Of a DNA stretch of 64,000 nucleotides, positions 17,792 to 26,526 are shown piece by piece. The stretch lies in contig NZ_JAUSVB010000005.1 of NCBI RefSeq assembly GCF_030814415.1, positions 1 to 64,000 on the forward strand, given 5' to 3'. The position numbers and the translations under genes are program-made. The stretch comes from Cellulomonas humilata (GTDB taxonomy: Bacteria > Actinomycetota > Actinomycetes > Actinomycetales > Cellulomonadaceae). The notes under the pieces were generated by a model, which saw only the letters and a list, made by a program, of their open reading frames with translations, did no database searches and was not told the origin of the DNA. The number at the start of each line of letters is the position of its first letter. Position 1 is the first letter of the stretch.

Positions 17792-17824
17792 ATGGTCTCG
17801 ACGGGTGCAGGAACGACGCCATGA
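17792..17824 (+). CDS. Ten-codon leader ORF coupled to the DUF3137-like gene
   Basis: TAGCAT (17780-17785) plus a 6-nt gap places an ATG at 17792 at the expected transcript start. It encodes MVSTGAGTTP and stops in TGA at 17822, overlapping the ATG of the next gene at 17821 (ATGA). The peptide has no attenuator-like residue bias. It may only deliver ribosomes to the following gene, which has a weak Shine-Dalgarno (GGA). Confidence 0.4.
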   Translation: MVSTGAGTTP

Positions 17825-18546
17825 ACTCCAACACGTGGCTCATCCTGGTCACCCTCGCTCTCGCAGTGGTGGTCCGCGTGGCGTCCGACCTGGTCGCACG
17901 GTGGAGGTCCGCCGAGGCGCGGCGCAGGCGCAGCTGGGCCCGGGAGCACGGGTGGGTGGTGCAGGACGAGGCGGACGCCGTGCTCGGACGGTTCGCGACG
18001 AGCCTGCTCGGCGGCCCGCGCTCGGGTCGGCACCGACGGCTCGTGGACGAGGTGCTCACCGTGGAGATCGGGACCACGGCCGTGTACTCGTTCCGGTACT
18101 CGTGGCAGTCGACCGACGACGAGCTCCTGCCACCCGGCGACCGGAGCATCGACGGGCACTCCGCGCATGTGGTGGGAGCGCCCCTCGGCCGGGCGGTCCC
18201 GATGGTCCAGGTCACCCCCGTGGGCGCGGTGTCGCCCTTCGCCCGAGCGTTCGGGGCGAGCGACGTGCGGTTCGAGTCGCACGCGTTCAACGAGGCGTTC
18301 CGGGTCGTCTCGGACCACCCTCGGACCGCGCACGCCGTGCTGCACCCGCGCCTGATGGAGCGGCTGCTCGAGGAACCCGGCCGGAGCATGTCGTGGCGCA
18401 TCGAGCACGGCTGGGTCTTCACGTGGGTCGACGGTCGCACCGACGTGGAGCAGATCCTGCCGATGTTCGAGGTCGTCCTCTCGGTCCGCAGCGCGCTCCC
18501 CACCTTCGTCGGCACCCCGTCCGCCCCTGCCCGCCCGGTAGCCTGA
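17821..18546 (+). CDS. DUF3137-like membrane-anchored protein, paralogue 1
   Basis: This 241-residue protein has one N-terminal membrane segment (about residues 5-28), a basic stretch, and a soluble domain. The domain motif is RFESHAFNEAFRV...LHPRLMERLL, which I associate with DUF3137. Function is unknown. It is a clear paralogue of the 19135-19875 gene, sharing AHVVG, VxVTP, FESxAFNxAxRV and AxLHPRLMERLL in the same order. The two lie either side of pyrE. Its stop lies 5 bp before the pyrE GTG. The start overlaps the stop of the leader ORF. Confidence 0.7.
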   Translation: MNSNTWLILVTLALAVVVRVASDLVARWRSAEARRRRSWAREHGWVVQDEADAVLGRFATSLLGGPRSGRHRRLVDEVLTVEIGTTAVYSFRYSWQSTDDELLPPGDRSIDGHSAHVVGAPLGRAVPMVQVTPVGAVSPFARAFGASDVRFESHAFNEAFRVVSDHPRTAHAVLHPRLMERLLEEPGRSMSWRIEHGWVFTWVDGRTDVEQILPMFEVVLSVRSALPTFVGTPSAPARPVA

Positions 18547-18551
18547 CCGCC

Positions 18552-19127
18552 GTGACCCACGACCTCTCCCCGACGCCCCGCGAGCAGCTGCTCGACCTCA
18601 TCCGGACCCTCGCGGTCGTCCACGGGAAGGTCACGCTGTCGTCCGGCCGTGAGGCCGACTACTACGTGGACCTGCGCCGCGTGACGCTGCACCACCGCGC
18701 CGCCCCGCTGATCGGTCACCTGCTGCTGGACCGGCTGGAGGAGGTCGGCCTGGGCACTGCGGAGATCGACGCCGTCGGCGGCCTGACGCTCGGCGCCGAC
18801 CCCGTCGCGACCGCGCTGCTGCACGCGGCCGCGTCCCGCGGTCAGGACCTCGACGCGTTCGTCGTCCGCAAGGAGGCCAAGGCGCACGGCATGCAGCGCC
18901 GCGTCGAGGGCCCGGACATCGCCGGCCGCAAGGTCGTCATCCTGGAGGACACGTCGACCACGGGCGGCTCGCCCATCGCGGCGATCGAGGCCGCGCGCGA
19001 GGCGGGTGCCGAGGTGCTGGGTGCCGCCGTCATCGTCGACCGCGCGACCGGTGCGCAGGCCAAGATCGAGGCGCTCGGCGTGCCGTACCACTACCTGTTC
19101 AGCCTGACCGACCTCGGTCTGGCCTGA
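18552..19127 (+). CDS. pyrE: Orotate phosphoribosyltransferase
   Basis: This enzyme converts orotate and PRPP to OMP, the fifth step of pyrimidine synthesis. The 191-residue protein has the PRPP-binding motif VVILEDTSTTGGSP (near residue 125), the SSGREADYYVDLR motif near the N-terminus and the flexible-loop lysines in RKEAKAHG. The GTG at 18552 is preceded by TAGCCT (18539-18544) and a 7-nt gap, so it is probably also transcribed alone without a leader. Two DUF3137-like genes flank it. Confidence 0.95.
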   Translation: MTHDLSPTPREQLLDLIRTLAVVHGKVTLSSGREADYYVDLRRVTLHHRAAPLIGHLLLDRLEEVGLGTAEIDAVGGLTLGADPVATALLHAAASRGQDLDAFVVRKEAKAHGMQRRVEGPDIAGRKVVILEDTSTTGGSPIAAIEAAREAGAEVLGAAVIVDRATGAQAKIEALGVPYHYLFSLTDLGLA

Positions 19128-19134
19128 CCCGAGC

Positions 19135-19875
19135 ATGGGCGACGGCCTGTTCGGAGTCCTGGTCGTCCTCGGCCTGGTCGTCACGCTCGGCCTGTTCGTC
19201 GCCGGGTACTGGGTGCAGAAGAAGCGCCACGAGCGGTTCCGGGCGTGGGCGCTGCGCAACGGGTGGACCTACGCGCAGTCCGAGCGGGCGCTCGTGGACA
19301 TCTCGCGCGGGCAGCCGTTCGGGCAGGGGAGCAGCCGACGGGCCATCGAGGTCCTGCGCGGCACGTACGACTCGCGGTCGGCGCTCTCGTTCACCTACCA
19401 GTGGACCACCGGCAGCGGGAAGAACCGGACCACCCACCACGCGCACGTCGTCGGGTTGGCCCTGCCCACGTTCCTGCCGACCGTCGAGGTGACCCCCGAG
19501 GGGATCGGTGCCCGGCTGGCCAAGCTGGTGGGCGCGCAGGACGTCCAGTTCGAGTCCGAGGCGTTCAACCGCGCCTACCGGGTCGCGGCGAGGGACCAGC
19601 GGACCGGGCACGCGATCCTGCACCCGCGGCTGATGGAGCGCCTGCTGCGCCCCGACGCCCTCGGCAACGCCTGGCGCATCGACGGCACCTGGATCCTGTC
19701 GTGGGAGTCGGGGACCACCGACCTCGACCGCCTGGGACCCCGGCTCGGCCTGCTCTCCGCCGTGGTGCGCTCCGTCCCGCGGCACGTCTGGCAGGACCAC
19801 GGCTACGACCCCACCCCGACCACGATCGGGCAACCTGACGCCGCTCCCGCACCGCCCGACGCTACGATCTCCTGA
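19135..19875 (+). CDS. DUF3137-like membrane-anchored protein, paralogue 2
   Basis: This 246-residue protein has an N-terminal membrane segment (about residues 5-26) followed by a basic stretch (QKKRHERFR). Its soluble domain contains QFESEAFNRAYRVAARDQ and LHPRLMERLL. It shares domain order with the gene at 17821. The C-terminal 20 residues are proline/alanine-rich. It starts 7 bp after pyrE and ends 27 bp before lemA, so pyrE, this gene and lemA may share transcription. A role with LemA at the membrane is only a guess from proximity. Confidence 0.72.
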   Translation: MGDGLFGVLVVLGLVVTLGLFVAGYWVQKKRHERFRAWALRNGWTYAQSERALVDISRGQPFGQGSSRRAIEVLRGTYDSRSALSFTYQWTTGSGKNRTTHHAHVVGLALPTFLPTVEVTPEGIGARLAKLVGAQDVQFESEAFNRAYRVAARDQRTGHAILHPRLMERLLRPDALGNAWRIDGTWILSWESGTTDLDRLGPRLGLLSAVVRSVPRHVWQDHGYDPTPTTIGQPDAAPAPPDATIS

Positions 19876-19902
19876 ACCGCCCGACCTCCGAGAGGCCCTG
19901 CT

Positions 19903-20472
19903 GTGACCACCGGTGTCATCGTCCTGATCGTCATCGCCGTGATCGTCGTGATCGCCCTCATCTGGGCCGTCACCACGTACAACGGCTTCGTCCGGCTGCG
20001 GAACCTGGTCCAGGAGGCGTGGCGGCAGATCGACGTCGAGCTGCACCGCCGCCACGACCTGATCCCGAACCTCGTCGAGACGGTCAAGGGCTACGCGGCC
20101 CACGAGCGCGGCGTGTTCGACGAGGTCGCCCGCGCCCGTGCCGCTGCCGCCGGACCGGCCTCCGGCCCGGCCGAGCAGGCCGTCCAGGAGAACCAGCTCA
20201 CGCAGGCGCTCGGTCGGCTGTTCGCCGTGGCGGAGGCCTACCCCGTGCTGCGGGCCAGCGAGAACTTCCAGCAGCTGCAGGCCGAGCTGACCAACACCGA
20301 GGACCGCATCGCGGCGGGCCGCCGGTTCTACAACGCGAACGTCCGCGAGCTGAACACGAAGGTCGAGTCGTTCCCGCCGAACATCATCGCCGGCATGTTC
20401 CACTTCGAGCGGGCCGAGTACTTCGAGGTCGAGGAGCCGAGCGTCCGAGCCGCTCCTGAGGTGAGCTTCTAG
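19903..20472 (+). CDS. LemA family protein
   Basis: This 189-residue protein has an N-terminal membrane helix (VIVLIVIAVIVVIALIWAV) followed by the LemA signature YNGFVRLRNLVQEAW. RRHDLIPNLVETVKGYA and RRFYNANVRELN come after it. The long helical body and outside-facing N-terminus are typical. Molecular function is unknown in bacteria; LemA often accompanies other membrane or TPM proteins. The GTG start is preceded by GAGAGG. The 3' end overlaps the convergent phosphatase gene by 4 bp. Confidence 0.93.
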   Translation: MTTGVIVLIVIAVIVVIALIWAVTTYNGFVRLRNLVQEAWRQIDVELHRRHDLIPNLVETVKGYAAHERGVFDEVARARAAAAGPASGPAEQAVQENQLTQALGRLFAVAEAYPVLRASENFQQLQAELTNTEDRIAAGRRFYNANVRELNTKVESFPPNIIAGMFHFERAEYFEVEEPSVRAAPEVSF

Positions 20473-21254
20473 ACCCGACCGATCAGGTCCTGCACGGAGT
20501 CGAGGATCTCGGTCGGGCGGAACGGGAAGCTCTCCACGTCGGCCAGCCGCGTGGACCCGGACAGGACCAGGAACGTCCGCAGCCCGGCCTCGATGCCGGC
20601 GACGACGTCGGTGTCCATCCGGTCGCCGACCATGACGGTGGTCTCCGAGTGGGCGTCGATCCGGTTGAGCGCGGAGCGGATCATCATCGGGTTGGGCTTG
20701 CCGACGAAGTAGGGCTGACGGCCGGTGGCGGCGCTGATCATCGCGGCGACCGCACCGGTGGCCGGCAGGTCACCGTCGGCCGACGGCCCGGTGACGTCCG
20801 GGTTGGTGGCGATGAACCGGGCGCCGCCCTGGATCAGGCGGATGGCCTGCGTGATCGCCTCGAAGGAGTACGTGCGCGTCTCGCCGAGGACCACGAAGTC
20901 CGGCTGCGCGGCGGTCAGCGTGTAGCCGGCCTCGTACAACGCTGTGGTCAGCCCGGCCTCGCCGATGACGTAGGCGGAGCCGTTCGGCATCTGGTCGACG
21001 AGGAACTGCGCGGTGGCGAGCGCGGAGGTCCAGATGGCGTCCTCGGGGACGTCGATCCCGGACGCGGCCAGGCGTGCGCGCAGGTCCCGTGTGGTGAAGA
21101 TCGAGTTGTTGGTCAGGATGAGGAACGGGCGGTCACCGTCGCGGAGCGCCTTGACGAACTCCGCGGCTCCGGGCAGGGCGGTTCCCTCGTGCACGAGGAC
21201 ACCGTCCATGTCGGACAGCCACGAGCGGATCTCGCGGGGGCCGTGGTGCGTCAC
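20469..21254 (-). CDS. NagD-type HAD-IIA phosphatase
   Basis: This 261-residue HAD hydrolase has the DxD nucleophile motif DMDGVLVHEG (residues 15-24), motif II threonine in LILTNNS and a C2A-type cap. The C-terminal acidic motif is VMVGDRMDTDVVAGIEAGL. NagD-type enzymes dephosphorylate sugar phosphates and nucleotides; the substrate here is unknown. Its ATG overlaps the stop of the upstream dedA-like gene (ATGA), so the two are translationally coupled. Confidence 0.9.
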   Translation of the reverse strand: MTHHGPREIRSWLSDMDGVLVHEGTALPGAAEFVKALRDGDRPFLILTNNSIFTTRDLRARLAASGIDVPEDAIWTSALATAQFLVDQMPNGSAYVIGEAGLTTALYEAGYTLTAAQPDFVVLGETRTYSFEAITQAIRLIQGGARFIATNPDVTGPSADGDLPATGAVAAMISAATGRQPYFVGKPNPMMIRSALNRIDAHSETTVMVGDRMDTDVVAGIEAGLRTFLVLSGSTRLADVESFPFRPTEILDSVQDLIGRV

Positions 21255-21985
21255 GCGCCGAACGCCTTGCGCTCGACCTCGTCGCGCTCGGCCTGGTCGT
21301 CGTAGCGCGTGTCGCGCTCCTCGGGCTCGGCTCCCTTGCGGCGGGCGCGCAGGAGCTCGATGCCGATGGGGATCACCGAGAGGCCGACCACGACGATCAG
21401 CAGGATCTCGATGTTCTCCTTGATGAACGTGAAGTTGCCCAGCCAGTAGCCGAGCAGGGTCACGCCGACCGCCCAGAGCAGCGCACCGATCACGTTGTAG
21501 CTGACGAAGTAGCGGTACCGCATCCCGCCGACGCCGGCGGCGACGGGGGCGTAGGTGCGCACGATGGGCACGAACCTGGCGACGACGATCGTGCGGCCGC
21601 CGTACTTGTCGAAGTACGCGTAGGTCTGGTCGATGTACTTCTTCTTGAAGAAGCGCGAGTCCGGCTTGTTGAACACCTTGGGCCCGACGGTGCGGCCGAT
21701 GAGGTAGCCGGTCTGGTCGCCGAGGAACGCGGCGGCGAAGAGGACCAGGCAGAGCACCCAGATATTGATGTCGAGCGAGTCCTGCGCCACGAGCGCCCCG
21801 GCGGTGAACAGCAGCGAGTCGCCGGGGAGGATCGGGAACAGCAGGCCGGTCTCGACGAAGATGACGAGCGCGATCCCGATGAGCGCGGCGGTGCCGAACG
21901 ACTCGATCAGGTAGTCGGCGTTGAGGAAGTCGGGCCCGAGGGCAGCAACAGGTCCGGCGGCCGTGAGGGCGGTCGTCATCAGCAT
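21251..21985 (-). CDS. DedA-family (SNARE-associated) membrane protein
   Basis: This 244-residue inner-membrane protein has DedA/VTT signatures: FVETGLLFPILPGDSLLF, GDQTGYLIGRTVG and the FARFVP-like motif VVARFVPIVRTYAPVAAG. DedA proteins transport or scramble lipids such as undecaprenyl phosphate and affect the membrane potential. TACTCT and a 6-nt gap precede the ATG at 21985, fitting a leaderless mRNA. An ATG two codons in is the alternative. A longer open frame to 23044 is antisense to the lacI gene and is not real. The charged C-terminal tail (about 40 residues) is probably cytoplasmic. Confidence 0.92.
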   Translation of the reverse strand: MLMTTALTAAGPVAALGPDFLNADYLIESFGTAALIGIALVIFVETGLLFPILPGDSLLFTAGALVAQDSLDINIWVLCLVLFAAAFLGDQTGYLIGRTVGPKVFNKPDSRFFKKKYIDQTYAYFDKYGGRTIVVARFVPIVRTYAPVAAGVGGMRYRYFVSYNVIGALLWAVGVTLLGYWLGNFTFIKENIEILLIVVVGLSVIPIGIELLRARRKGAEPEERDTRYDDQAERDEVERKAFGA

Positions 21986-22069
21986 GCGACCAGAGTACGG
22001 GGCCGTCGGTGGGCAGCCCGTGGCCGGGTTGTGCGGAGCGTGTGCGCCGCCGTGCTGAACAATGGCACC

Positions 22070-23074
22070 GTGCGGGCCACCGTGAAGGATGTCGCTGCCC
22101 GGGCAGGGGTGTCGCCCAAGACCGTCTCCAACGTCATCCACGGGGTCGTGTTCGTGCGTCCGGAGACCCGTGAGCGGGTGGAGCGCGCGCTGGCCGAGCT
22201 CGACTACGTGCCCAACCTCGGCGCGCGCGGGCTGCGCAACGGGCGGTACGGGCTCATCGCCCTGGCGCTGCCCGACCTGTCGACGGCGTACTCGGCCGAG
22301 CTGGCGCACCACTTCGTCGAGGAGGCGCACGCGCGCGGCTGGTCGGTGCAGATCGAGGAGACGGCTGCCGAGCCAGGACGCGAGCGGGACCTGCTGTCCC
22401 GCGCACGGTCGCACCTGGTCGACGGGCTCGTGCTCAACCCCGTCTCCCTCGCGGACTCCGTCGTGCCCGTGGTCCGCGGGCCGCTGCCGCCGACGGTGCT
22501 CATCGGCGAGGTCGTCCAGGACCGGGCCGACCACGTGGGCGTGGACAGCGTGCTGGCCTCGCGGGACGTCACGGAGCACCTGCTGGCGACGGGCCGGCGA
22601 CGCATCGCCGCGCTGGGCACACCACCGGCGGGCGTGGAGACCGCGGCGGCGCGGCAGCGCACCGAGGGGTACCGGGCGGCCCTCGCGGTGGCGGGGGTGG
22701 CGCACGACCCGGACCTCGAGATCCCCGTGCGGCACTGGACGACGGAGCAGGCGGTCGACGCGACCCGCGCCCACCTGGCGCGGCACGCCGCCCCTGATGC
22801 GTTCGTCTGCTTCACCGACTCGATGGCGCTCGGGGTTCTGAGCGTGCTGTGGGAGCGCGGGCTGCGGGTCCCTGACGACGTCGCGGTGGCGGGGTTCGAC
22901 GACGTCGCCGCCGCCCGGTACGCGGTGCCTCCGCTGACCACGGTGGCCTTCGATCTGCGGACCTACGCGGTGGCCGCTCTGGAGCTGCTCAGCGGGCGGA
23001 TCGCCGACCCCGACCGGCCTCTGCGGCAGCTGGTGCATCCCCACCGGGTCGTCGTACGCGCCAGCACCGGCTGA
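22070..23074 (+). CDS. LacI-family transcriptional regulator
   Basis: This 334-residue regulator has an N-terminal helix-turn-helix (VKDVAARAGVSPKTVSNVI) and a sugar-binding-type effector domain. FVCFTDSMALGVL and VAGFDDVAAARYAVP are the usual LacI landmarks. The GTG at 22070 comes directly before the DNA-binding domain and follows AACAAT plus a 6-nt gap. A GTG at 22031 would add 13 residues. The next genes form a sugar ABC importer plus arabinofuranosidase, so it probably controls arabinose or arabino-oligosaccharide uptake. Confidence 0.9.
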   Translation: MRATVKDVAARAGVSPKTVSNVIHGVVFVRPETRERVERALAELDYVPNLGARGLRNGRYGLIALALPDLSTAYSAELAHHFVEEAHARGWSVQIEETAAEPGRERDLLSRARSHLVDGLVLNPVSLADSVVPVVRGPLPPTVLIGEVVQDRADHVGVDSVLASRDVTEHLLATGRRRIAALGTPPAGVETAAARQRTEGYRAALAVAGVAHDPDLEIPVRHWTTEQAVDATRAHLARHAAPDAFVCFTDSMALGVLSVLWERGLRVPDDVAVAGFDDVAAARYAVPPLTTVAFDLRTYAVAALELLSGRIADPDRPLRQLVHPHRVVVRASTG

Positions 23075-23121
23075 CGTCGCCGCTGGTCAGAGCGGGTGTG
23101 ACACGGGTGAGCGCGTCTATG

Positions 23122-23150
23122 TTGCCTGTCCGTTCCAACGATGTAATGAT
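23122..23150 (+). promoter_or_regulatory. Promoter of the sugar ABC transporter operon
   Basis: TTGCCT (23122-23127) and AATGAT (23145-23150) are 17 bp apart and about 75 nt upstream of the binding-protein gene. The pair of near-inverted arms GTCCGTTC and GAACCGGAC (23128 and 23152 onward) overlaps it and could be an operator. The match is moderate. Confidence 0.35.
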
Positions 23151-23227
23151 GCGAACCGGACACGGCGACGACGCCGGACCTGGCTACCGACGACGACGTC
23201 GGACGCGTCTCACGAAGGAGTGAGGGC

Positions 23228-24595
23228 ATGGCACTGCACCACTTCGCGCACCGGCGCACCGCCGGCGACGCAGTCCTCCCACCCGGTCAGGGCCTCACCC
23301 GGCGCCAGATGCTGATCGGGTCCCTCGCCACCGTCGGAGGCGTCGCCGCAGCCTCCTCGCTCGCCGGCTGCGCTCCGTCGGCGTCGGCGAGCGGCCTGCA
23401 CGAGCTCGCCTACTGGCACCTGCTCAGCGGCGGAGACGGCATCAACATGGCCGGCCTCGTCGACAAGGTGAACGCCCTCGACCACGGGTACGAGGCGACC
23501 CAGACCGTGCTGGCCTGGGGCGCGCCGTACTACACCAAGCTGGCGATGGCGAGCGTCGGCGGGCGGTCGCCCGACGTCGCGATCATGCACGCGTCACGCG
23601 TGGCGGGCTACGCGCCCGGCGGGCTGCTGGACCCGTGGGACCTGGACCTGCTGGCCGAGCTCGGCGTCGCGGAGTCGGACTTCCTCGAACGCGTCTGGGC
23701 CAAGGGCGGGCTGGACGGCAAGCAGTACTCGATCGCCCTCGACTCGCACCCGTTCATCATGATGTACAACCTCGACGTGGCCGATCAGGCCGGCGTCCTC
23801 GGCCCGGACGGCCAGCTGGCCCCGATCGACAGCCCCGACCAGTTCCTCGAGGTCGCCCGCGCGATGCAGGCGGTGACCGGCAAGCACGGCCTGTCCTACG
23901 GGTACCTGGGCGACGGCGCCCAGATGTGGCGGCTGTTCTACACGCTCTACAAGCAGCACGACGCCGACTTCGACCTGTCCGGACTGACCGCGAAGGTCGA
24001 CGACGCCGCCGCCGTGGAGTCGCTCGAGTTCATCCAGCAGCTCCTCGACGGCACCATCTGCACGCCCAGCGGCGACTACGGCACGGCGGTCTCGGAGTTC
24101 ATGTCCGGCGAGAGCGGGATGTTCTTCACCGGCGTGTGGGAGCTGCCGACCGCCAAGAGCTCCGGTCTCGCGTTCGACGCGCAGCCGATCCCGACGCTGT
24201 TCGGCACGCCGGCCGCGTACGCCGACTCGCACGCGTTCACGCTGCCGCACCAGTCGAGCCCCGACCCGGAGCAACGGCGGGCGAGCTACCAGTTCGTCGC
24301 CGACCTCCTGCAGAACTCGCTCGGCTGGGCCGAGGCCGGGCACATCCCCGGCTACCAGCCGGTGGTGCAGAGCGCCGAGTACCAGGCGCTCGTCCCGCAG
24401 GCGCACTACGCGGCCGCCGCGGAGATCCTCAACTACGACCCGGAGGCGTGGTTCACCGGGTCCGGAAGCGACTTCCAGAACTACTTCCTGGAGACCGTCC
24501 AGAGCGTCTACCTGGACGGCGCCGACCCGGCAGAGGGCTTCGCCGCCTTCGTCCGCCGCGTGAACGTGCAGCTCGCCAAGCCCAACCCGGTGTGA
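23228..24595 (+). CDS. Sugar ABC transporter substrate-binding lipoprotein
   Basis: This 455-residue protein belongs to the family-1 extracellular solute-binding proteins. The N-terminus has a Tat-like motif (TRRQMLIGS) and a lipobox (SLAGC), so it is probably exported folded and lipid-anchored. Its long N-terminal region before the RR is notable. It is followed by two permease genes and a GH51 arabinofuranosidase, so arabino-oligosaccharides or arabinose are likely ligands. That is inferred from context. The ATG is preceded by AAGGAG. Confidence 0.9.
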   Translation: MALHHFAHRRTAGDAVLPPGQGLTRRQMLIGSLATVGGVAAASSLAGCAPSASASGLHELAYWHLLSGGDGINMAGLVDKVNALDHGYEATQTVLAWGAPYYTKLAMASVGGRSPDVAIMHASRVAGYAPGGLLDPWDLDLLAELGVAESDFLERVWAKGGLDGKQYSIALDSHPFIMMYNLDVADQAGVLGPDGQLAPIDSPDQFLEVARAMQAVTGKHGLSYGYLGDGAQMWRLFYTLYKQHDADFDLSGLTAKVDDAAAVESLEFIQQLLDGTICTPSGDYGTAVSEFMSGESGMFFTGVWELPTAKSSGLAFDAQPIPTLFGTPAAYADSHAFTLPHQSSPDPEQRRASYQFVADLLQNSLGWAEAGHIPGYQPVVQSAEYQALVPQAHYAAAAEILNYDPEAWFTGSGSDFQNYFLETVQSVYLDGADPAEGFAAFVRRVNVQLAKPNPV

Positions 24596-24611
24596 CCCGA
24601 AGGAGTTGACC

Positions 24612-25565
24612 GTGTCCTCTGCAGCTCTCGACGCCTCGGCCACCGGCGCGCCGCCGCGCACCACGACGGCCGAGGAGGTCCGGCGCGGCGAACGTGAACG
24701 CCGCGCCCGCGACAACCGCATCGGCTGGGCCTTCGTCGCCCCGTTCGTCATCGTCTTCGTGATGTTCCTCATCTGGCCGCTGGTGCACGGCTTCTACCTC
24801 AGCTTCACCGGGGAGAGCATCACCGGTGCCGGTGGCGAGCTCATCGGCTTCGACAACTACGCCGAGGCGCTGCGCGACCCGATCATGTGGCGCTCCCTGC
24901 TCAACACCCTGTGGTTCACGGTTCTGTCGACCGTGCCGCTGGTGGTCGTCGCGCTGATCCTGGCGCTGCTGGTGCACCAGGGACTGCCCGGGCAGTGGCT
25001 GTGGCGGCTGTCGTTCTTCATGCCGTTCCTGCTGGCCTCGACCGTCGCTGCGCAGTTCTGGATCTGGATGTACAACCCGCAGCTCGGCCTCGTGAACTAC
25101 GTGCTCGGGGCGGTGGGCGTCGAGCAGATCGCCTGGCTGCAGGACCCACAGTGGGCGATGCTCGCGGTGGTCATCATGACGCTGTGGTGGACCGTCGGGT
25201 TCAACTTCCTGCTGTACCTGACGGCCCTGCAGAACATCCCCGAGCAGCAGTACGAGGCGTCCGCGCTGGACGGCGCCGGCCGGTGGCGGCAGCTGCGGTC
25301 GATCACGGTCCCGCAGCTGGGCCCGACCACCGTGCTCATCGTGATCCTGCAGGTCCTGGCCTCGCTGAAGGTCTTCGACCAGATCTACATCATGACGCAG
25401 GGCGGACCCGGGGGCGTGACCCGACCGGTCGTCCAGTACGTCTTCGAGGTGGGCTTCACGGGCTACCGGTTCGGGTACGCGTCGTCGATCGCCTACATCT
25501 TCTTCGCCATCATCGTGATCATCTCGGTCGGCCAGATGCGGCTGACGACGAGGAGGAGTGCCTGA
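24612..25565 (+). CDS. Sugar ABC transporter permease (MalF/UgpA type)
   Basis: This 317-residue permease has six membrane segments and the EAA loop EASALDGAGRWRQLRSITVPQL near residue 217, which contacts the ATPase. The GTG at 24612 lies 8 nt after AGGAG; a TTG two codons earlier is less likely. The stop overlaps the ATG of the second permease by one base. No ATPase gene is nearby. In Actinobacteria a shared MsiK-type ATPase usually serves such importers. Confidence 0.92.
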   Translation: MSSAALDASATGAPPRTTTAEEVRRGERERRARDNRIGWAFVAPFVIVFVMFLIWPLVHGFYLSFTGESITGAGGELIGFDNYAEALRDPIMWRSLLNTLWFTVLSTVPLVVVALILALLVHQGLPGQWLWRLSFFMPFLLASTVAAQFWIWMYNPQLGLVNYVLGAVGVEQIAWLQDPQWAMLAVVIMTLWWTVGFNFLLYLTALQNIPEQQYEASALDGAGRWRQLRSITVPQLGPTTVLIVILQVLASLKVFDQIYIMTQGGPGGVTRPVVQYVFEVGFTGYRFGYASSIAYIFFAIIVIISVGQMRLTTRRSA

Positions 25566-26494
25566 TGACCACCACGGTTGCTCCCCAGCCCAACGCCGCC
25601 GCACCGGGCCCCGTCCACAAGCAGCGCGGGCGGTTCGCCGACAAGGCGGGCCTGCGCATCGGTGAGAGGTTCGCCAGCCCAGGTCGCATCGGCGCGATCG
25701 TCGCGCTCGTCATCCTCGCCGTGTTCTGGCTCCTGCCGTTCCTGTGGGCGGTCGCGACGTCCTTCAAGACGGAGACGTCCGCCGCCGCGACACCGGTCTC
25801 CTGGCTGCCGCCCGACGGCTTCACCACCGAGGCCTACGCCAACGTGCTGCGCGAGGGGAACATCCCGCTCTGGACGTGGAACAGCCTGATCACCGCCACG
25901 GCGATCACGCTCATCACGCTCGCTGTGACCGCGCTCGCGGCCTACGCGTTCTCGCGGCTCGACTTCACCGGCCGGCGCTGGCTGTTCTGGGCGATCATCG
26001 CGTCGATCATCATCCCGCCGCAGGTGCTCATCGTCCCGCTGTTCTACGAGATGCTCACGCTCAACCTCGTCGACACCTACTGGGCCGTGATCCTGCCTCA
26101 GGTGGTGCACCCGGCCATGGTGTTCATCCTGAAGAAGTTCTTCGACCAGATCCCGGTCGAGCTCGAGGACGCGGCGCGCATCGACGGCGCCGGCCGCCTG
26201 CGGGTGTTCTGGTCGATCGTGCTGCCGCTGTCGCGGCCGATCATGGCGGCCGTCGCGATCTTCGTGTTCATCGCGGCGTGGAACAACTTCCTGTGGCCGT
26301 TCATCGCCACGAGCGACGCGTCCCTGATGACCCTGCCGGTCGGCCTGCAGACGGTGAAGAGCGCCTACGGCCTGCAGTACGCGCAGGTCATGGCGTCGGC
26401 CGTGCTCGCCGCGCTCCCGCTGGTCGTCGTCTTCCTGTTCTTCCAGCGCCAGATCATCAAGGGCTTCGCCACCACCGGTTTCGGCGGCCAGTAG
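25565..26494 (+). CDS. Sugar ABC transporter permease (MalG/UgpE type)
   Basis: This 309-residue permease has about six membrane segments and the EAA loop ELEDAARIDGAGRLRVFWSI. An N-terminal soluble stretch of about 40 residues precedes the first helix. It starts one base inside the stop of the first permease and ends 32 bp before the GH51 gene. It forms the heterodimeric channel with the previous gene product. Confidence 0.92.
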   Translation: MTTTVAPQPNAAAPGPVHKQRGRFADKAGLRIGERFASPGRIGAIVALVILAVFWLLPFLWAVATSFKTETSAAATPVSWLPPDGFTTEAYANVLREGNIPLWTWNSLITATAITLITLAVTALAAYAFSRLDFTGRRWLFWAIIASIIIPPQVLIVPLFYEMLTLNLVDTYWAVILPQVVHPAMVFILKKFFDQIPVELEDAARIDGAGRLRVFWSIVLPLSRPIMAAVAIFVFIAAWNNFLWPFIATSDASLMTLPVGLQTVKSAYGLQYAQVMASAVLAALPLVVVFLFFQRQIIKGFATTGFGGQ

Positions 26495-26526
26495 CACGCA
26501 CGCAGCACCAGCCTCGGAGGAGATCC

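Noticed and set aside
21251..23044. Long minus-strand frame reaching upstream of the DedA gene
   Set aside because: The upstream part is antisense to the LacI gene and low-complexity; the DedA protein starts at 21985.
23594..24772. 392-codon minus-strand frame antisense to the sugar-binding protein
   Set aside because: Arg/Val/Glu-rich composition typical of GC-rich antisense frames, and no recognised motif.
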